Part shown: positions 8,586 through 18,212 of the stretch, piece by piece
How the letters are laid out: each line of letters opens with the position of its first letter
How positions within the stretch are numbered: the first letter of the stretch is position 1
Source: an uncultured Chlamydia sp.
GTDB taxonomy: Bacteria > Chlamydiota > Chlamydiia > Chlamydiales > Simkaniaceae
Length of the DNA: 64,000 nt
Assembly (NCBI GenBank): GCA_946127115.1
Contig: CAMGYI010000002.1
Coordinates: 468,514 to 532,513, forward strand
Direction of reading: 5' to 3'
Made by a program: the position numbers and the translations under genes
The notes under the pieces: generated by a model
The model's input: the letters and a program-made list of their open reading frames with translations, nothing else
The model's database searches: none
What the model was told of the DNA's origin: nothing

Positions 8586-9408
8586 GACGAATTACCTTTT
8601 CAAGCCCCCCTTTCCAATGAGGAGGCGAAAAGTTTTCAGTCTTCAAAATCGAAGACGCTGGACGCTCAGCTTTCGCACCAAAGTCCTCTGTAGAAATGGG
8701 TTTGACTTGTTGACATTTGAGAAAAATGTTTTTCTCTTCAAGACTATTTTTAATGGCCTCAGCAAATCCATGCCAAGTGGTTGTTCCTGTATTTGCAAAA
8801 TGATAGGTTCCAGAAGCGTCTAAAAGTGTGAGCGTCGCTTCAGCAAGATCATCCGCATAGGTAGGACGTCCCCACTGATCGCTTACTACCCCAATCACCT
8901 CCTTTTCTTGCATCAAATGGATCATTGTTTTAACAAAGTGATTTCCCTCTTTTCCGAAAAGCCAAGACGTGCGAATCAGGCAAGCCTCTGGATGGTATTT
9001 TTTTAGTAGTTTTTCACCAGCTTCTTTGCTTTTGCCATATATTGATAATGGGGCGGTTGCTGCTGCTTCACCGTACCCTTTCTCCTTCCCGCTAAAAACA
9101 TAGTCGGTAGAAAAATGGATCAGCTTTTTTCCATGAAATCTCGCGTATTTTGCAAGCGTTTCAATCGCGCGTGCGTTAAGAGCATGGGCCTTCTCTTCTT
9201 CTTCCTCTGCCCTATCAACCGCTGTATAGGCAGCACAATTGATCACGTGGGTAAACGATAGGGTTTCAAATTGCGCTTTAACCGCTTCTTCGTACTGAAG
9301 ATCGACCTCTCTACGCGAAGTTACGACATAATCGATCCCTTTTTCCTTGCACTTTCGTTGCATTGCGCTCGAAAGAATCCCCCGCTTTCCTAATATCCAC
9401 AGTTTCAT
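8566..9408 (-). CDS. rfbD: dTDP-4-dehydrorhamnose reductase
   Basis: 280 residues from ATG 9408. That ATG overlaps the rmlC stop (TTATGA) and has GAGGTGG just upstream, so I prefer it to the GTG at 9414. It is an SDR reductase (RmlD) catalysing the last step to dTDP-L-rhamnose. Seen: degenerate N-terminal nucleotide motif G-K-R-G-I-L-S, N-C-A-A-Y-T-A-V-D-R-A-E-E-E typical of RmlD, F-S-T-D-Y-V-F-S-G, catalytic Y-G-K-S-K, and R-T-S-W-L-F-G. It sits between rmlC and rmlB in one operon. Confidence 0.94.
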   Translation of the reverse strand: MKLWILGKRGILSSAMQRKCKEKGIDYVVTSRREVDLQYEEAVKAQFETLSFTHVINCAAYTAVDRAEEEEEKAHALNARAIETLAKYARFHGKKLIHFSTDYVFSGKEKGYGEAAATAPLSIYGKSKEAGEKLLKKYHPEACLIRTSWLFGKEGNHFVKTMIHLMQEKEVIGVVSDQWGRPTYADDLAEATLTLLDASGTYHFANTGTTTWHGFAEAIKNSLEEKNIFLKCQQVKPISTEDFGAKAERPASSILKTENFSPPHWKGGLEKVIRHALKAK

Positions 9409-9941
9409 AACCACCTCAGTTCGTAAAAATAGGGGCTTTTTTGATCCCTTTCAGAAACGATTGGCGTTTGAACAGGCCAATCGATTCCTACTTCAGGGTC
9501 GTCAAATCGAAAACCTATTTCTGTTTTGCTATTATAGGGAGAACTTGTCTTATAAAGGACATGTGCATCAGAGCTGACAACACAAAAACCATGAGCAAAT
9601 CCTGTGGGGACAAAGAGTTGACAGTGCGACTCATCATCAAGATAAACCCCTTCCCACTTTCCAAATGTTGGGGAGTCGGGACAGATATCGACAATCACGT
9701 CATAGATTTTCCCTACTGCAACCCGCACAAGCTTAGCCTGTCCTGGAGAGGACTGAAAGTGCATTCCACGAATTGCCCCTTGCTTAGAATAGGAATGATT
9801 ATCTTGAACAAAGGGGCAATCGATCTCCCCTTCTTGATAACGCTCCAGCTGGTAGCTTTCAAAGAAAAACCCCCTTTCGTCTTTGAAAACGTTTGGGGAA
9901 ATAACCCGCGCACCCTTTAACTTTAATTCTTGTATTTCCAT
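9405..9941 (-). CDS. rfbC: dTDP-4-dehydrorhamnose 3,5-epimerase
   Basis: A 178-residue cupin-fold epimerase (RmlC) of normal length. Family features: D-E-R-G-F-F-F-E-S-Y near the N-terminus, Q-D-N-H-S-Y-S, R-G-M-H-F-Q with the catalytic histidine, P-T-G-F-A-H-G-F and Y-K-T-S-S-P-Y with the active-site tyrosine. It starts 26 bases after the upstream pgeF-like gene on the same strand and is coupled to rmlD. No rmlA (glucose-1-phosphate thymidylyltransferase) is present here, so that gene must be elsewhere if the pathway is complete. Confidence 0.95.
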   Translation of the reverse strand: MEIQELKLKGARVISPNVFKDERGFFFESYQLERYQEGEIDCPFVQDNHSYSKQGAIRGMHFQSSPGQAKLVRVAVGKIYDVIVDICPDSPTFGKWEGVYLDDESHCQLFVPTGFAHGFCVVSSDAHVLYKTSSPYNSKTEIGFRFDDPEVGIDWPVQTPIVSERDQKSPYFYELRWL

Positions 9942-9967
9942 TGCCTCTGATTATAGCGCATATCGCT

Positions 9968-10666
9968 CTAATTTGACAATGCCACAATCGTTCCGTGATG
10001 AGCGGTCAATTTATCTTTGCGGTATGAAAACCCTTCGTCATAAGTGCAGATCTTTGCAATTTCAATATGCTCTTTCAAAATCCCAGCATCTAAAAGTTGG
10101 GCCCTTGAAATTTCCCAGAAGTCAAAATACGAGGGACTAATCTGATACTTCCAAAAAGACTTTGGCAGTTCCTTTTTATAATGTTTGAACTCAGCATTGT
10201 GAGGACCCAAACTTGGCCCAATGCAAACAATGAGGTCTTTGGGTCGGCTGCCGTAAAGCCTCTCCATTTTCTCAACGGTTTTTTTATAAATATTTAATAC
10301 ACTTCCCCGCCACCCGCAGTGGACGTTTCCAATCGTTTTTTGGACTGGGTCATAAAAGATTGTCCCCTGACAATCCGCATGACGGATAAGTAGTCCAATC
10401 CCTTTTTTTTTGGTAATAATCCCATCGTAGTTTTCATAGTGATCGATTCGGTCTGCGCTTTTCACCTCTAAAAGATCATCTTTATGACACTGTTTAAGCT
10501 TAACTCCTTTAGTTATTCCTAAAACATCCAAGGCTTTTTGAGGGTGGGACGCATTGTCTCTTTCCCCCAAAGGGAAATTCCAGAAAACGGCATGAACAAT
10601 TTCCGTAAATTGAGCAAGAATCTCAAACTCAAACCACACAAAGGTATTTTTCTTTTTTTTCTGCAT
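9968..10666 (-). CDS. PgeF/YfiH-type laccase-domain protein (putative purine nucleoside phosphorylase / polyphenol oxidase family)
   Basis: 232 residues, the usual length of the YfiH/PgeF (Cu-oxidase_4) family. Conserved features: I-R-H-A-D-C-Q-G with the metal-binding His and Cys, G-N-V-H-C-G-W-R-G, and C-I-G-P-S-L-G. Family members have been described as purine nucleoside phosphorylase/adenosine deaminase-type enzymes and as a factor correcting muropeptide misincorporation (PgeF); which applies here is unknown. The gene heads the minus-strand run leading to the rhamnose genes. Its start is only 32 bases from the divergent APS-kinase-like gene, so the promoters overlap. Confidence 0.85.
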   Translation of the reverse strand: MQKKKKNTFVWFEFEILAQFTEIVHAVFWNFPLGERDNASHPQKALDVLGITKGVKLKQCHKDDLLEVKSADRIDHYENYDGIITKKKGIGLLIRHADCQGTIFYDPVQKTIGNVHCGWRGSVLNIYKKTVEKMERLYGSRPKDLIVCIGPSLGPHNAEFKHYKKELPKSFWKYQISPSYFDFWEISRAQLLDAGILKEHIEIAKICTYDEGFSYRKDKLTAHHGTIVALSN

Positions 10667-10698
10667 CAGCTATGGTATCCCAAAAGCAAGGAAATATT

Positions 10699-11256
10699 AT
10701 GAACTGTATATTAACCCTTCTATTTCTTTTCTCGCAAATTGCATTATCTGCAAAGACCACAATTTGGCTAACAGGTTTGCCATGCAGTGGAAAAACAACA
10801 ATTGCAAACCATATTCACGAGCAAATCCCCAATAGTGTCGTTTTGGATGGAGATGTTGTGCGAAGGAATCTCAATAGCGATCTGGATTTTACCCCGAGAG
10901 ATCGAAAAGAAAATCTGCGCCGCATTTCTGAAATGGCAAAAATTATTTTAGATTCTGTTCCTGTCGTCATTATTTCTGTGGTGAGTCCAAGACAAGAAGT
11001 ACGAGACAATGCGCGGGAGATGATCGAGACGGACGAAATCCAATTTTATGAAGTATTTGTCGACGCACCACTCGAGACATGTATCAATCGAGACGTAAAA
11101 GGGATGTATAAAAAAGCTCTCGCAGGAGAGATTCCCTTTTTTACAGGGATTGGAGCTCCATACGAAGCCCCGAAAAACCCTGATATCGTCTGCCATACTG
11201 CTGAAGAAACTCTTAACCAAAGCGCAAACAAAGTTTTAAAGGTAATCCGTGACTGA
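10699..11256 (+). CDS. APS-kinase-like protein with an N-terminal signal peptide
   Basis: 185 residues resembling adenylylsulfate kinase (CysC): P-loop W-L-T-G-L-P-C-S-G-K-T-T, D-G-D-V-V-R-R-N-L-N, F-T-P-R-D-R-K-E-N-L-R-R, V-S-P-R-Q-E-V-R, F-V-D-A-P-L-E-T-C-I-N-R-D-V-K-G-M-Y and F-T-G-I-G-A-P-Y-E-A-P. ATG 10699 has AAGGAA upstream; the other possible start, ATG 10672, is in frame further upstream. Every usable start places the hydrophobic MNCILTLLFLFSQIALSA in front of the P-loop, so the protein appears to be exported or membrane-anchored. That is odd for an ATP-dependent cytosolic enzyme. No sulfate adenylyltransferase genes are nearby. It overlaps the aldehyde dehydrogenase gene by eight bases. 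Confidence 0.8.
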   Translation: MNCILTLLFLFSQIALSAKTTIWLTGLPCSGKTTIANHIHEQIPNSVVLDGDVVRRNLNSDLDFTPRDRKENLRRISEMAKIILDSVPVVIISVVSPRQEVRDNAREMIETDEIQFYEVFVDAPLETCINRDVKGMYKKALAGEIPFFTGIGAPYEAPKNPDIVCHTAEETLNQSANKVLKVIRD

Positions 11257-12661
11257 TTTTATCATTGAAGATATTGGCTCTATTGTTAATGGCAGGCTTT
11301 CCTATCGAGGAGAAAAAAAACCTCTCATTTCTCCTGTTACTGGGAAAGAATGGGGAAAGATTGCCACCGCAACATCAGAGGAAATTAAGGAAACTCTTGA
11401 GACAGTCCAAAACAACCCCATTATTCGCGTTCCTCCTTATGCCCGAGCGCAAGTTTTAGAGCTCCTTGCAATGGATCTTCTCAAAGAAAAAGAGGATATT
11501 GCTCAGTGCATCACAATGGAAATCGGAAAGCCGATGCCCGACGCACGGGGAGAGATCACCTATGCAGCAAACTACTTTAAGTGGTATGCCGAGGAAATTA
11601 AGCGGGTATATGGGAAGATCATCCCCTCTTCAAAGCACACAAAAAAGCTTGAAGTCCGATATGAACCCATTGGTCCCTGCGCACTCATCACCCCATGGAA
11701 TTTCCCGATTGCCATGGCCGCCCGAAAATTTGCTGCAGCATTTGCTGCTGGATGCCCAGTAATTATAAAGCCCAGCTCATTTTCTCCTGCTTCCCTCGTG
11801 ATGTTTGCAACCATCTGTTTTGAAGCGGGTATTCCTGACTACGCCTTTCAAGTCTTGATTGGAGAAGGAAAAGAGATTGTTCCTGCCTTGATGGATTCCC
11901 CTGCGATTAAACAATTCTCCTTTACAGGAAGCACTAAGACAGGAACAGATCTCTACGTCCGCGGTGCAAAAACACTGAAGAAATGCACTCTCGAGCTTGG
12001 GGGAAATGCCCCATTTATCGTGTTCGAAGATGCTAATATTGCGCTAGCTGCCCAGGGAGCGGCTAGCGCAAAATTCCGGATGAGTGGACAAACTTGCATC
12101 TGCGTCAACCGAATCTTTGTTCACAAATCTTTAGAAAAAAAGTTTGTGCAAAAGTTTTCAGAAATCGTCAGAAAAATGGTCGCTGGCGATCCCCGCAAAG
12201 AAGAGACTGAGCTTTCAAAAATCCTTCACCCTGAATCGCTGAGAAAATCTGAAGAACATGTCAAAGATGCTACAGAAAAAGGGGCAAAAGCAATCCTTGG
12301 AAGAGCTGAGCCCTATCTTGCCGAAATTTTGACCGGAGTCACCCCTGATATGAAAATCTTCAATGAAGAGACTTTCGGTCCTGTTGCTCCCATTATTACT
12401 TTTGAGGAGGAACAAGAGGTTATAGATCTGGCGAACCAAACCCCATTTGGCCTTGCTGCATACGTTTATACCGAAGGACTCAAGCGAGCAGAGCGAGTAA
12501 CCAATGCTCTCGAGTATGGAGTGATTGGCCTTAATGATGCGCTTCCTAGCTCCCCAGAAGCCTCTTTTGGAGGAATTAAAGCTTCAGGCTTTGGAAGAGA
12601 AGGTGGTCCCACGGGGATTTATGAGTACCTTCATGAAAAATTCATCTCACAACAATTATGA
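11249..12661 (+). CDS. NAD(P)-dependent aldehyde dehydrogenase, succinate-semialdehyde dehydrogenase type
   Basis: 470 residues starting at a GTG with AAAGG seven bases upstream. ALDH superfamily motifs are complete: P-W-N-F-P-I-A-M-A-A-R-K, K-P-S-S-x-S-P-A-S, F-T-G-S-T-K-T-G, catalytic Glu in L-E-L-G-G-N-A-P, catalytic Cys in S-G-Q-T-C-I-C-V-N-R, and N-E-E-T-F-G-P-V-A-P. The R-x-P-P-Y-A-R-A-Q-V and Q-T-C-(I/V)-C pattern fits the GabD subgroup, but the substrate cannot be fixed. It lies between the APS-kinase-like and CPBP genes with overlaps on both sides, so the three form one operon. Confidence 0.9.
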   Translation: MTDFIIEDIGSIVNGRLSYRGEKKPLISPVTGKEWGKIATATSEEIKETLETVQNNPIIRVPPYARAQVLELLAMDLLKEKEDIAQCITMEIGKPMPDARGEITYAANYFKWYAEEIKRVYGKIIPSSKHTKKLEVRYEPIGPCALITPWNFPIAMAARKFAAAFAAGCPVIIKPSSFSPASLVMFATICFEAGIPDYAFQVLIGEGKEIVPALMDSPAIKQFSFTGSTKTGTDLYVRGAKTLKKCTLELGGNAPFIVFEDANIALAAQGAASAKFRMSGQTCICVNRIFVHKSLEKKFVQKFSEIVRKMVAGDPRKEETELSKILHPESLRKSEEHVKDATEKGAKAILGRAEPYLAEILTGVTPDMKIFNEETFGPVAPIITFEEEQEVIDLANQTPFGLAAYVYTEGLKRAERVTNALEYGVIGLNDALPSSPEASFGGIKASGFGREGGPTGIYEYLHEKFISQQL

Positions 12662-13551
12662 GCTATTTTTCCTTTATCCATCACCCGATCGCCTCTCTTG
12701 CCTTTGCTGCGCTCATCCTTGCCTTTATCAGTTTGTGGATTCATCGAAAACCGTGGCTTTGGGGTTCTTTTCTAAGCGTTGCATTTATTTTTGCTTTTCT
12801 TGGAAAGCTCATCGAGCTTAAAATTTTCGTTGCTTTAGCCCTTTTAGGAGGCGCTCATCTAGCTTTGACTGCAAAACTCAGAGGAGTCGGACGCCTTGTT
12901 GTCATCGCCATTGCCTTTATTTTTTCGATTGCCCTCATGGGACACTTCTTTCCCGGATTTCATAATTGGAAACTCGGAGAAAATCTTCAGATTAGCAAAG
13001 ATGCCTACCCTTACTCCCTTTATCTCAATTTCGATAAGCCCTTTATTGGATTTTTTCCCCTCGCGATTTCGATCCCTCTTCTCTCCCGCCAGCACCTTCG
13101 CACTGTTATCTTAAAAACCATCGCTTTAACGGCGCTTGGTATAATGATCCTGATGGTCCTAGCTCTCTATCTTCATCTTATAGAGATCGATCTGAAACTC
13201 CCTCACATTTCAGCCATTTGGCTGATTGCAAACCTCTTCTTTGTCACAATTCCGGAAGAAGCATTTTTTCGAGGGTTCCTTCAACGCGAAATCGATGAAT
13301 ATCTTAATTCCAAATGGTCTGGGACCTTTAGCGTGATCATGGTTTCTCTACTTTTTGCCCTCCTCCACTTCACTTTTGTGCACGACCTCAGCTACCTCTC
13401 CCTTACCTTCATCGCCAGCCTCATTTATGGAAGTGTATACCAAGCAACACGCTCCATTGAAAGCAGTATCTTCTGCCACTACTTATTCAATGTCGTGCAC
13501 TTTTTTTGCTTTACCTATCCAGCTACTCAATTAACATCTTCTCCCACCTAA
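12658..13551 (+). CDS. CPBP-family intramembrane glutamic endopeptidase
   Basis: 297 residues with several hydrophobic segments across the protein. The C-terminal half holds the CPBP/Abi (CAAX-protease-like) signature: P-E-E-A-F-F-R-G-F (EExxxR), then F-A-L-L-H-F-T-F and F-C-H-Y-L-F-N-V-V-H as the later histidine motifs. Such enzymes are inner-membrane proteases of varied or unknown role. The ATGA start overlaps the aldehyde dehydrogenase stop. It is convergent with plsC. Confidence 0.85.
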   Translation: MSYFSFIHHPIASLAFAALILAFISLWIHRKPWLWGSFLSVAFIFAFLGKLIELKIFVALALLGGAHLALTAKLRGVGRLVVIAIAFIFSIALMGHFFPGFHNWKLGENLQISKDAYPYSLYLNFDKPFIGFFPLAISIPLLSRQHLRTVILKTIALTALGIMILMVLALYLHLIEIDLKLPHISAIWLIANLFFVTIPEEAFFRGFLQREIDEYLNSKWSGTFSVIMVSLLFALLHFTFVHDLSYLSLTFIASLIYGSVYQATRSIESSIFCHYLFNVVHFFCFTYPATQLTSSPT

Positions 13552-13699
13552 AGGAAATTTCCAGGCTGCTCAACAGCTTAAGAACAGACATTCATCACTG
13601 CTTTCTGCTAGTTCCTGTTACCTTGAAAAGAAGATTCTAGTGAGCTCTTCTTCGCAGGTGAGCACCCAATGCTCTCGAGATAGAATACTTAGGATTTTA

Positions 13700-13719
13700 A
13701 TTAAATAAATTTATTTAAT
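13700..13719. repeat. 20-bp perfect A/T palindrome between convergent genes
   Basis: ATTAAATAAA/TTTATTTAAT is a perfect inverted repeat in the 215-base gap between the convergent CPBP and plsC genes. It contains no G/C pairs, so it is a poor intrinsic terminator, though the position would suit a weak bidirectional one. Nothing else is recognised in the gap. Confidence 0.4.
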
Positions 13720-13766
13720 CTCAATATACTGTGATTAAGTCAGTTATGATTAAATCTGGATGTATT

Positions 13767-14426
13767 TTAAGGAGGGGTCCCCTCTGCCCCCAACTCATAC
13801 CACTTTCGAAGTCCTCCAAGGGCTTGGGTAAGACGAAGGGCTATAAGCTCCTGAGCCTCTCTGCGGCCCATATCAGCATAGTCTGACCATAAAATCGGAG
13901 AGCCAAAAATAACGGCTGTTCTTCCCCAAAGTTTAGGATATTTTTGATTCCGATTCCAGATAGCAAATGTTCCATGCACATAGGCAGGGAGAATCGCTGA
14001 TTCACTTTTTGAGAGTAAGAGTCCTATGCCAGGCTTAATCGGATGCAAAATATTATCTTTGGAACGTGTTCCTTCAGGAAACATCAAAACTTTTTTCCCT
14101 TCTTTCAACATGACACAAACATCCTTCATGACTCGCAAATTGGTCGTATCTTTTTGAACAGGATGGGAGTTAACTGCGCTAATGAATTTCCCAAAGTATG
14201 ATTTGAACAACGTTTGGCGAGCAAGAAAATGGATCTCTCCAGGACATGAGACTGCAAGGGCAGGGGGATCAAAAAAGGAAACATGATTTGCAGCAATTAG
14301 GGCGCTGCCAGGAATGTAATGTTCGAGACCATATACTTTGTGATGATAAAATATTTTAAAAAAAACCTTTACGGAAAAAATTACAAATCGGTAGAAAAAT
14401 GTTGGCTCTTTCATTTTTTGACTCAT
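13767..14426 (-). CDS. plsC: 1-acyl-sn-glycerol-3-phosphate acyltransferase
   Basis: 219 residues, LPLAT family. It makes phosphatidic acid, the precursor used by CdsA encoded just upstream. Catalytic N-H-V-S-F-F-D (HX4D, H48-D53) and substrate-site F-P-E-G-T-R-S are intact, with N-terminal hydrophobic helices for membrane association. It overlaps cmk by four bases. The order uppS-cdsA-cmk-plsC matches what I recall from Chlamydia (CT450-CT453). Confidence 0.93.
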   Translation of the reverse strand: MSQKMKEPTFFYRFVIFSVKVFFKIFYHHKVYGLEHYIPGSALIAANHVSFFDPPALAVSCPGEIHFLARQTLFKSYFGKFISAVNSHPVQKDTTNLRVMKDVCVMLKEGKKVLMFPEGTRSKDNILHPIKPGIGLLLSKSESAILPAYVHGTFAIWNRNQKYPKLWGRTAVIFGSPILWSDYADMGRREAQELIALRLTQALGGLRKWYELGAEGTPP

Positions 14427-15082
14427 GTTTGAACAATCCCTTTCAGCTTTTGAACCACTTCCTCGATCGTAAGATCAGAAGTATCAACAAGAATAGCATC
14501 ATCCGCTTGCTTTAAAGGTGCAATCTTTCGGCTAGAGTCACTCTTATCTCTTGATTCAATCTCTTGCAGAGTCTTTTCTTGTGAAAAAACTTGATCAGGA
14601 AATTTCTTTTGAAGCTCTTTATAACGCCTCTGTGCGCGCACTTCAGGGCGCGCTATTAAGTAAAACTTAACGTCAGCATGAGGAAAGACGACCGTTCCTA
14701 GGTCTCTTCCTTCAAAAACAACATCTATCTCTTTTGAAAAATTAACCTGAAGAGGCTTTAGAGCTTCTCTCACCTCTTTAAGAGCCGAGACTTCCGACAC
14801 AATCGCAGTGACTTCAGAACTCCGAATAGCCATTGTCACATCAGTATTTCCAACAAAGTAGTGCTTTTCCCCACCGATCGCCTGAATGCGGTAGGAAAAT
14901 GCTTTAAGAAGAGCCAAAAGCCCCTCCTTTTCGTGATAAGAAACTCCCTCTTTAAGAATTTTCCAACTAATTGCTCGATAGAGAGCCCCAGTGTCGAAAT
15001 AAGTAATTCCCAAAGAATCGGCTAGCCCTCTTGCAACTGTTGACTTTCCCGTACCCGACGGCCCATCAATAGTGATAATCAT
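14423..15082 (-). CDS. cmk: Cytidylate kinase
   Basis: 219 residues from ATG 15082, giving the canonical N-terminus M-I-I-T-I-D-G-P-S-G-T-G-K-S-T. An in-frame GTG at 15091 would add three residues. It phosphorylates CMP/dCMP. Besides the P-loop it has Y-F-D-T-G-A-L-Y-R-A, F-E-G-R-D-L-G-T-V-V-F-P, and the R-D-x-x-D-S-S-R-x-x-A-P-L stretch typical of Cmk. CMP recycling fits the neighbourhood, because CDP-diacylglycerol and CMP-KDO synthesis release CMP. Its stop overlaps the plsC start. Confidence 0.95.
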   Translation of the reverse strand: MIITIDGPSGTGKSTVARGLADSLGITYFDTGALYRAISWKILKEGVSYHEKEGLLALLKAFSYRIQAIGGEKHYFVGNTDVTMAIRSSEVTAIVSEVSALKEVREALKPLQVNFSKEIDVVFEGRDLGTVVFPHADVKFYLIARPEVRAQRRYKELQKKFPDQVFSQEKTLQEIESRDKSDSSRKIAPLKQADDAILVDTSDLTIEEVVQKLKGIVQT

Positions 15083-15103
15083 GAGAACCACTCGCTATTA
15101 AAA

Positions 15104-15121
15104 ACATCATATTTCTGATGT
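15104..15121 (-). terminator. Possible weak terminator between cdsA and cmk
   Basis: On the minus strand ACATCA-gaaata-TGATGT is followed by TTTTT. The stem is only six pairs, so it is a weak or partial terminator at best; it may set different expression of uppS-cdsA and cmk-plsC. Confidence 0.3.
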
Positions 15122-15208
15122 ACTTTTCTTGAAAAGGTCCAAAAAACTGCAAAGCAAAGCTCAAAGAAAAGGTGTTCAGAATGGTCGGATAGCCTCATAA
15201 CTTTAACC

Positions 15209-16062
15209 TCAGCAGACGTAAAGAAAGAAATAAATGATTGGGGTAGTAAACAAAAGGGAATCTAGCATATCAAGGATGCCTCCAAAACCAGGGAGTCGAT
15301 TAGTGTCCTTAACCGTAGCATCTCTTTTAAAGAGTGACTCACCTAAATCTCCCACTTGTCCCAAGAACCCAAGAAGAGCTCCGAGCCAGATGCTCTCAGA
15401 AAAAGAGAGATAGAAACCTGGAAATAAATATCCCAAAAAGTAAAAAAGAACACTGAAAATAATCGCTGAGAAAAAACCCACAACTGCTCCAGTGATCGTC
15501 TTACCTGGACTAAGATCCACCGCAAGTTTCCGTTTTCCAAAGAGACGTCCTCCAAAATAGGCGCCCACATCAGTAATTTTCGTGACAATAACTAGATAGA
15601 GAAGCCATACCCTCCCTTCATGACCCATCTCACATGGGCTAAAAAAATAGAGAATTTTTAGGATTAGCCCCAAAGGAACGGCAACATACAAAATCCCAAA
15701 AAGACTCATTGCGATAGAGCTCATTGACCCTGAAATTTTATCGAAGTGAAAAAGAAAAAGGCAGATGAGGCCAAAGAAAGCTATGATAAACGGGAGAAGC
15801 GAGGGGAAAAGATCGAAAGTTGAAATAAAAAGGGATAGGATGATTACCACACCTATGATCATGCATAGCTCTGCAAGCCCTTTTTTTTCCACTAATTTCC
15901 CTAAACGGCAATATTCCCAGATTCCGACTGCCCCAATGCCTGCAGTAAACAGAGCGATGATCCACTTTACTACTCCAACGTAGGAAAAAACCAAAATACA
16001 TGCTAAAAAAGCAAGCGAGATAACTGAAGTGACGAACCGTTTCAATAGATCTTGAAAATGCA

Positions 16063-16063
<1 letters not shown>
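15209..16063 (-). CDS. cdsA: Phosphatidate cytidylyltransferase (CDP-diglyceride synthase)
   Basis: A 284-residue multi-pass membrane enzyme making CDP-diacylglycerol from phosphatidic acid and CTP. The C-terminal family signature is present: S-P-G-K-T-I-T-G-A-V-V-G followed by D-x-x-E/D-S-x-x-K-R-x-x-x-x-K-D (here D-L-G-E-S-L-F-K-R-D-A-T-V-K-D) and P-G-F-G-G-I-L-D-M-L-D-S. It shares one base with the uppS stop (TAATG). PgsA, encoded at 45.8 kb, uses its product. Confidence 0.95.
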
Positions 16064-18134
<2,071 letters not shown>

Positions 18135-18212
18135 TTAACACCAATGATTTCTCTAGACATAATCCTTAAGGATCGTTATGCTGTTTTTTTTAGAATTAAG
18201 GATTAAATAAAC

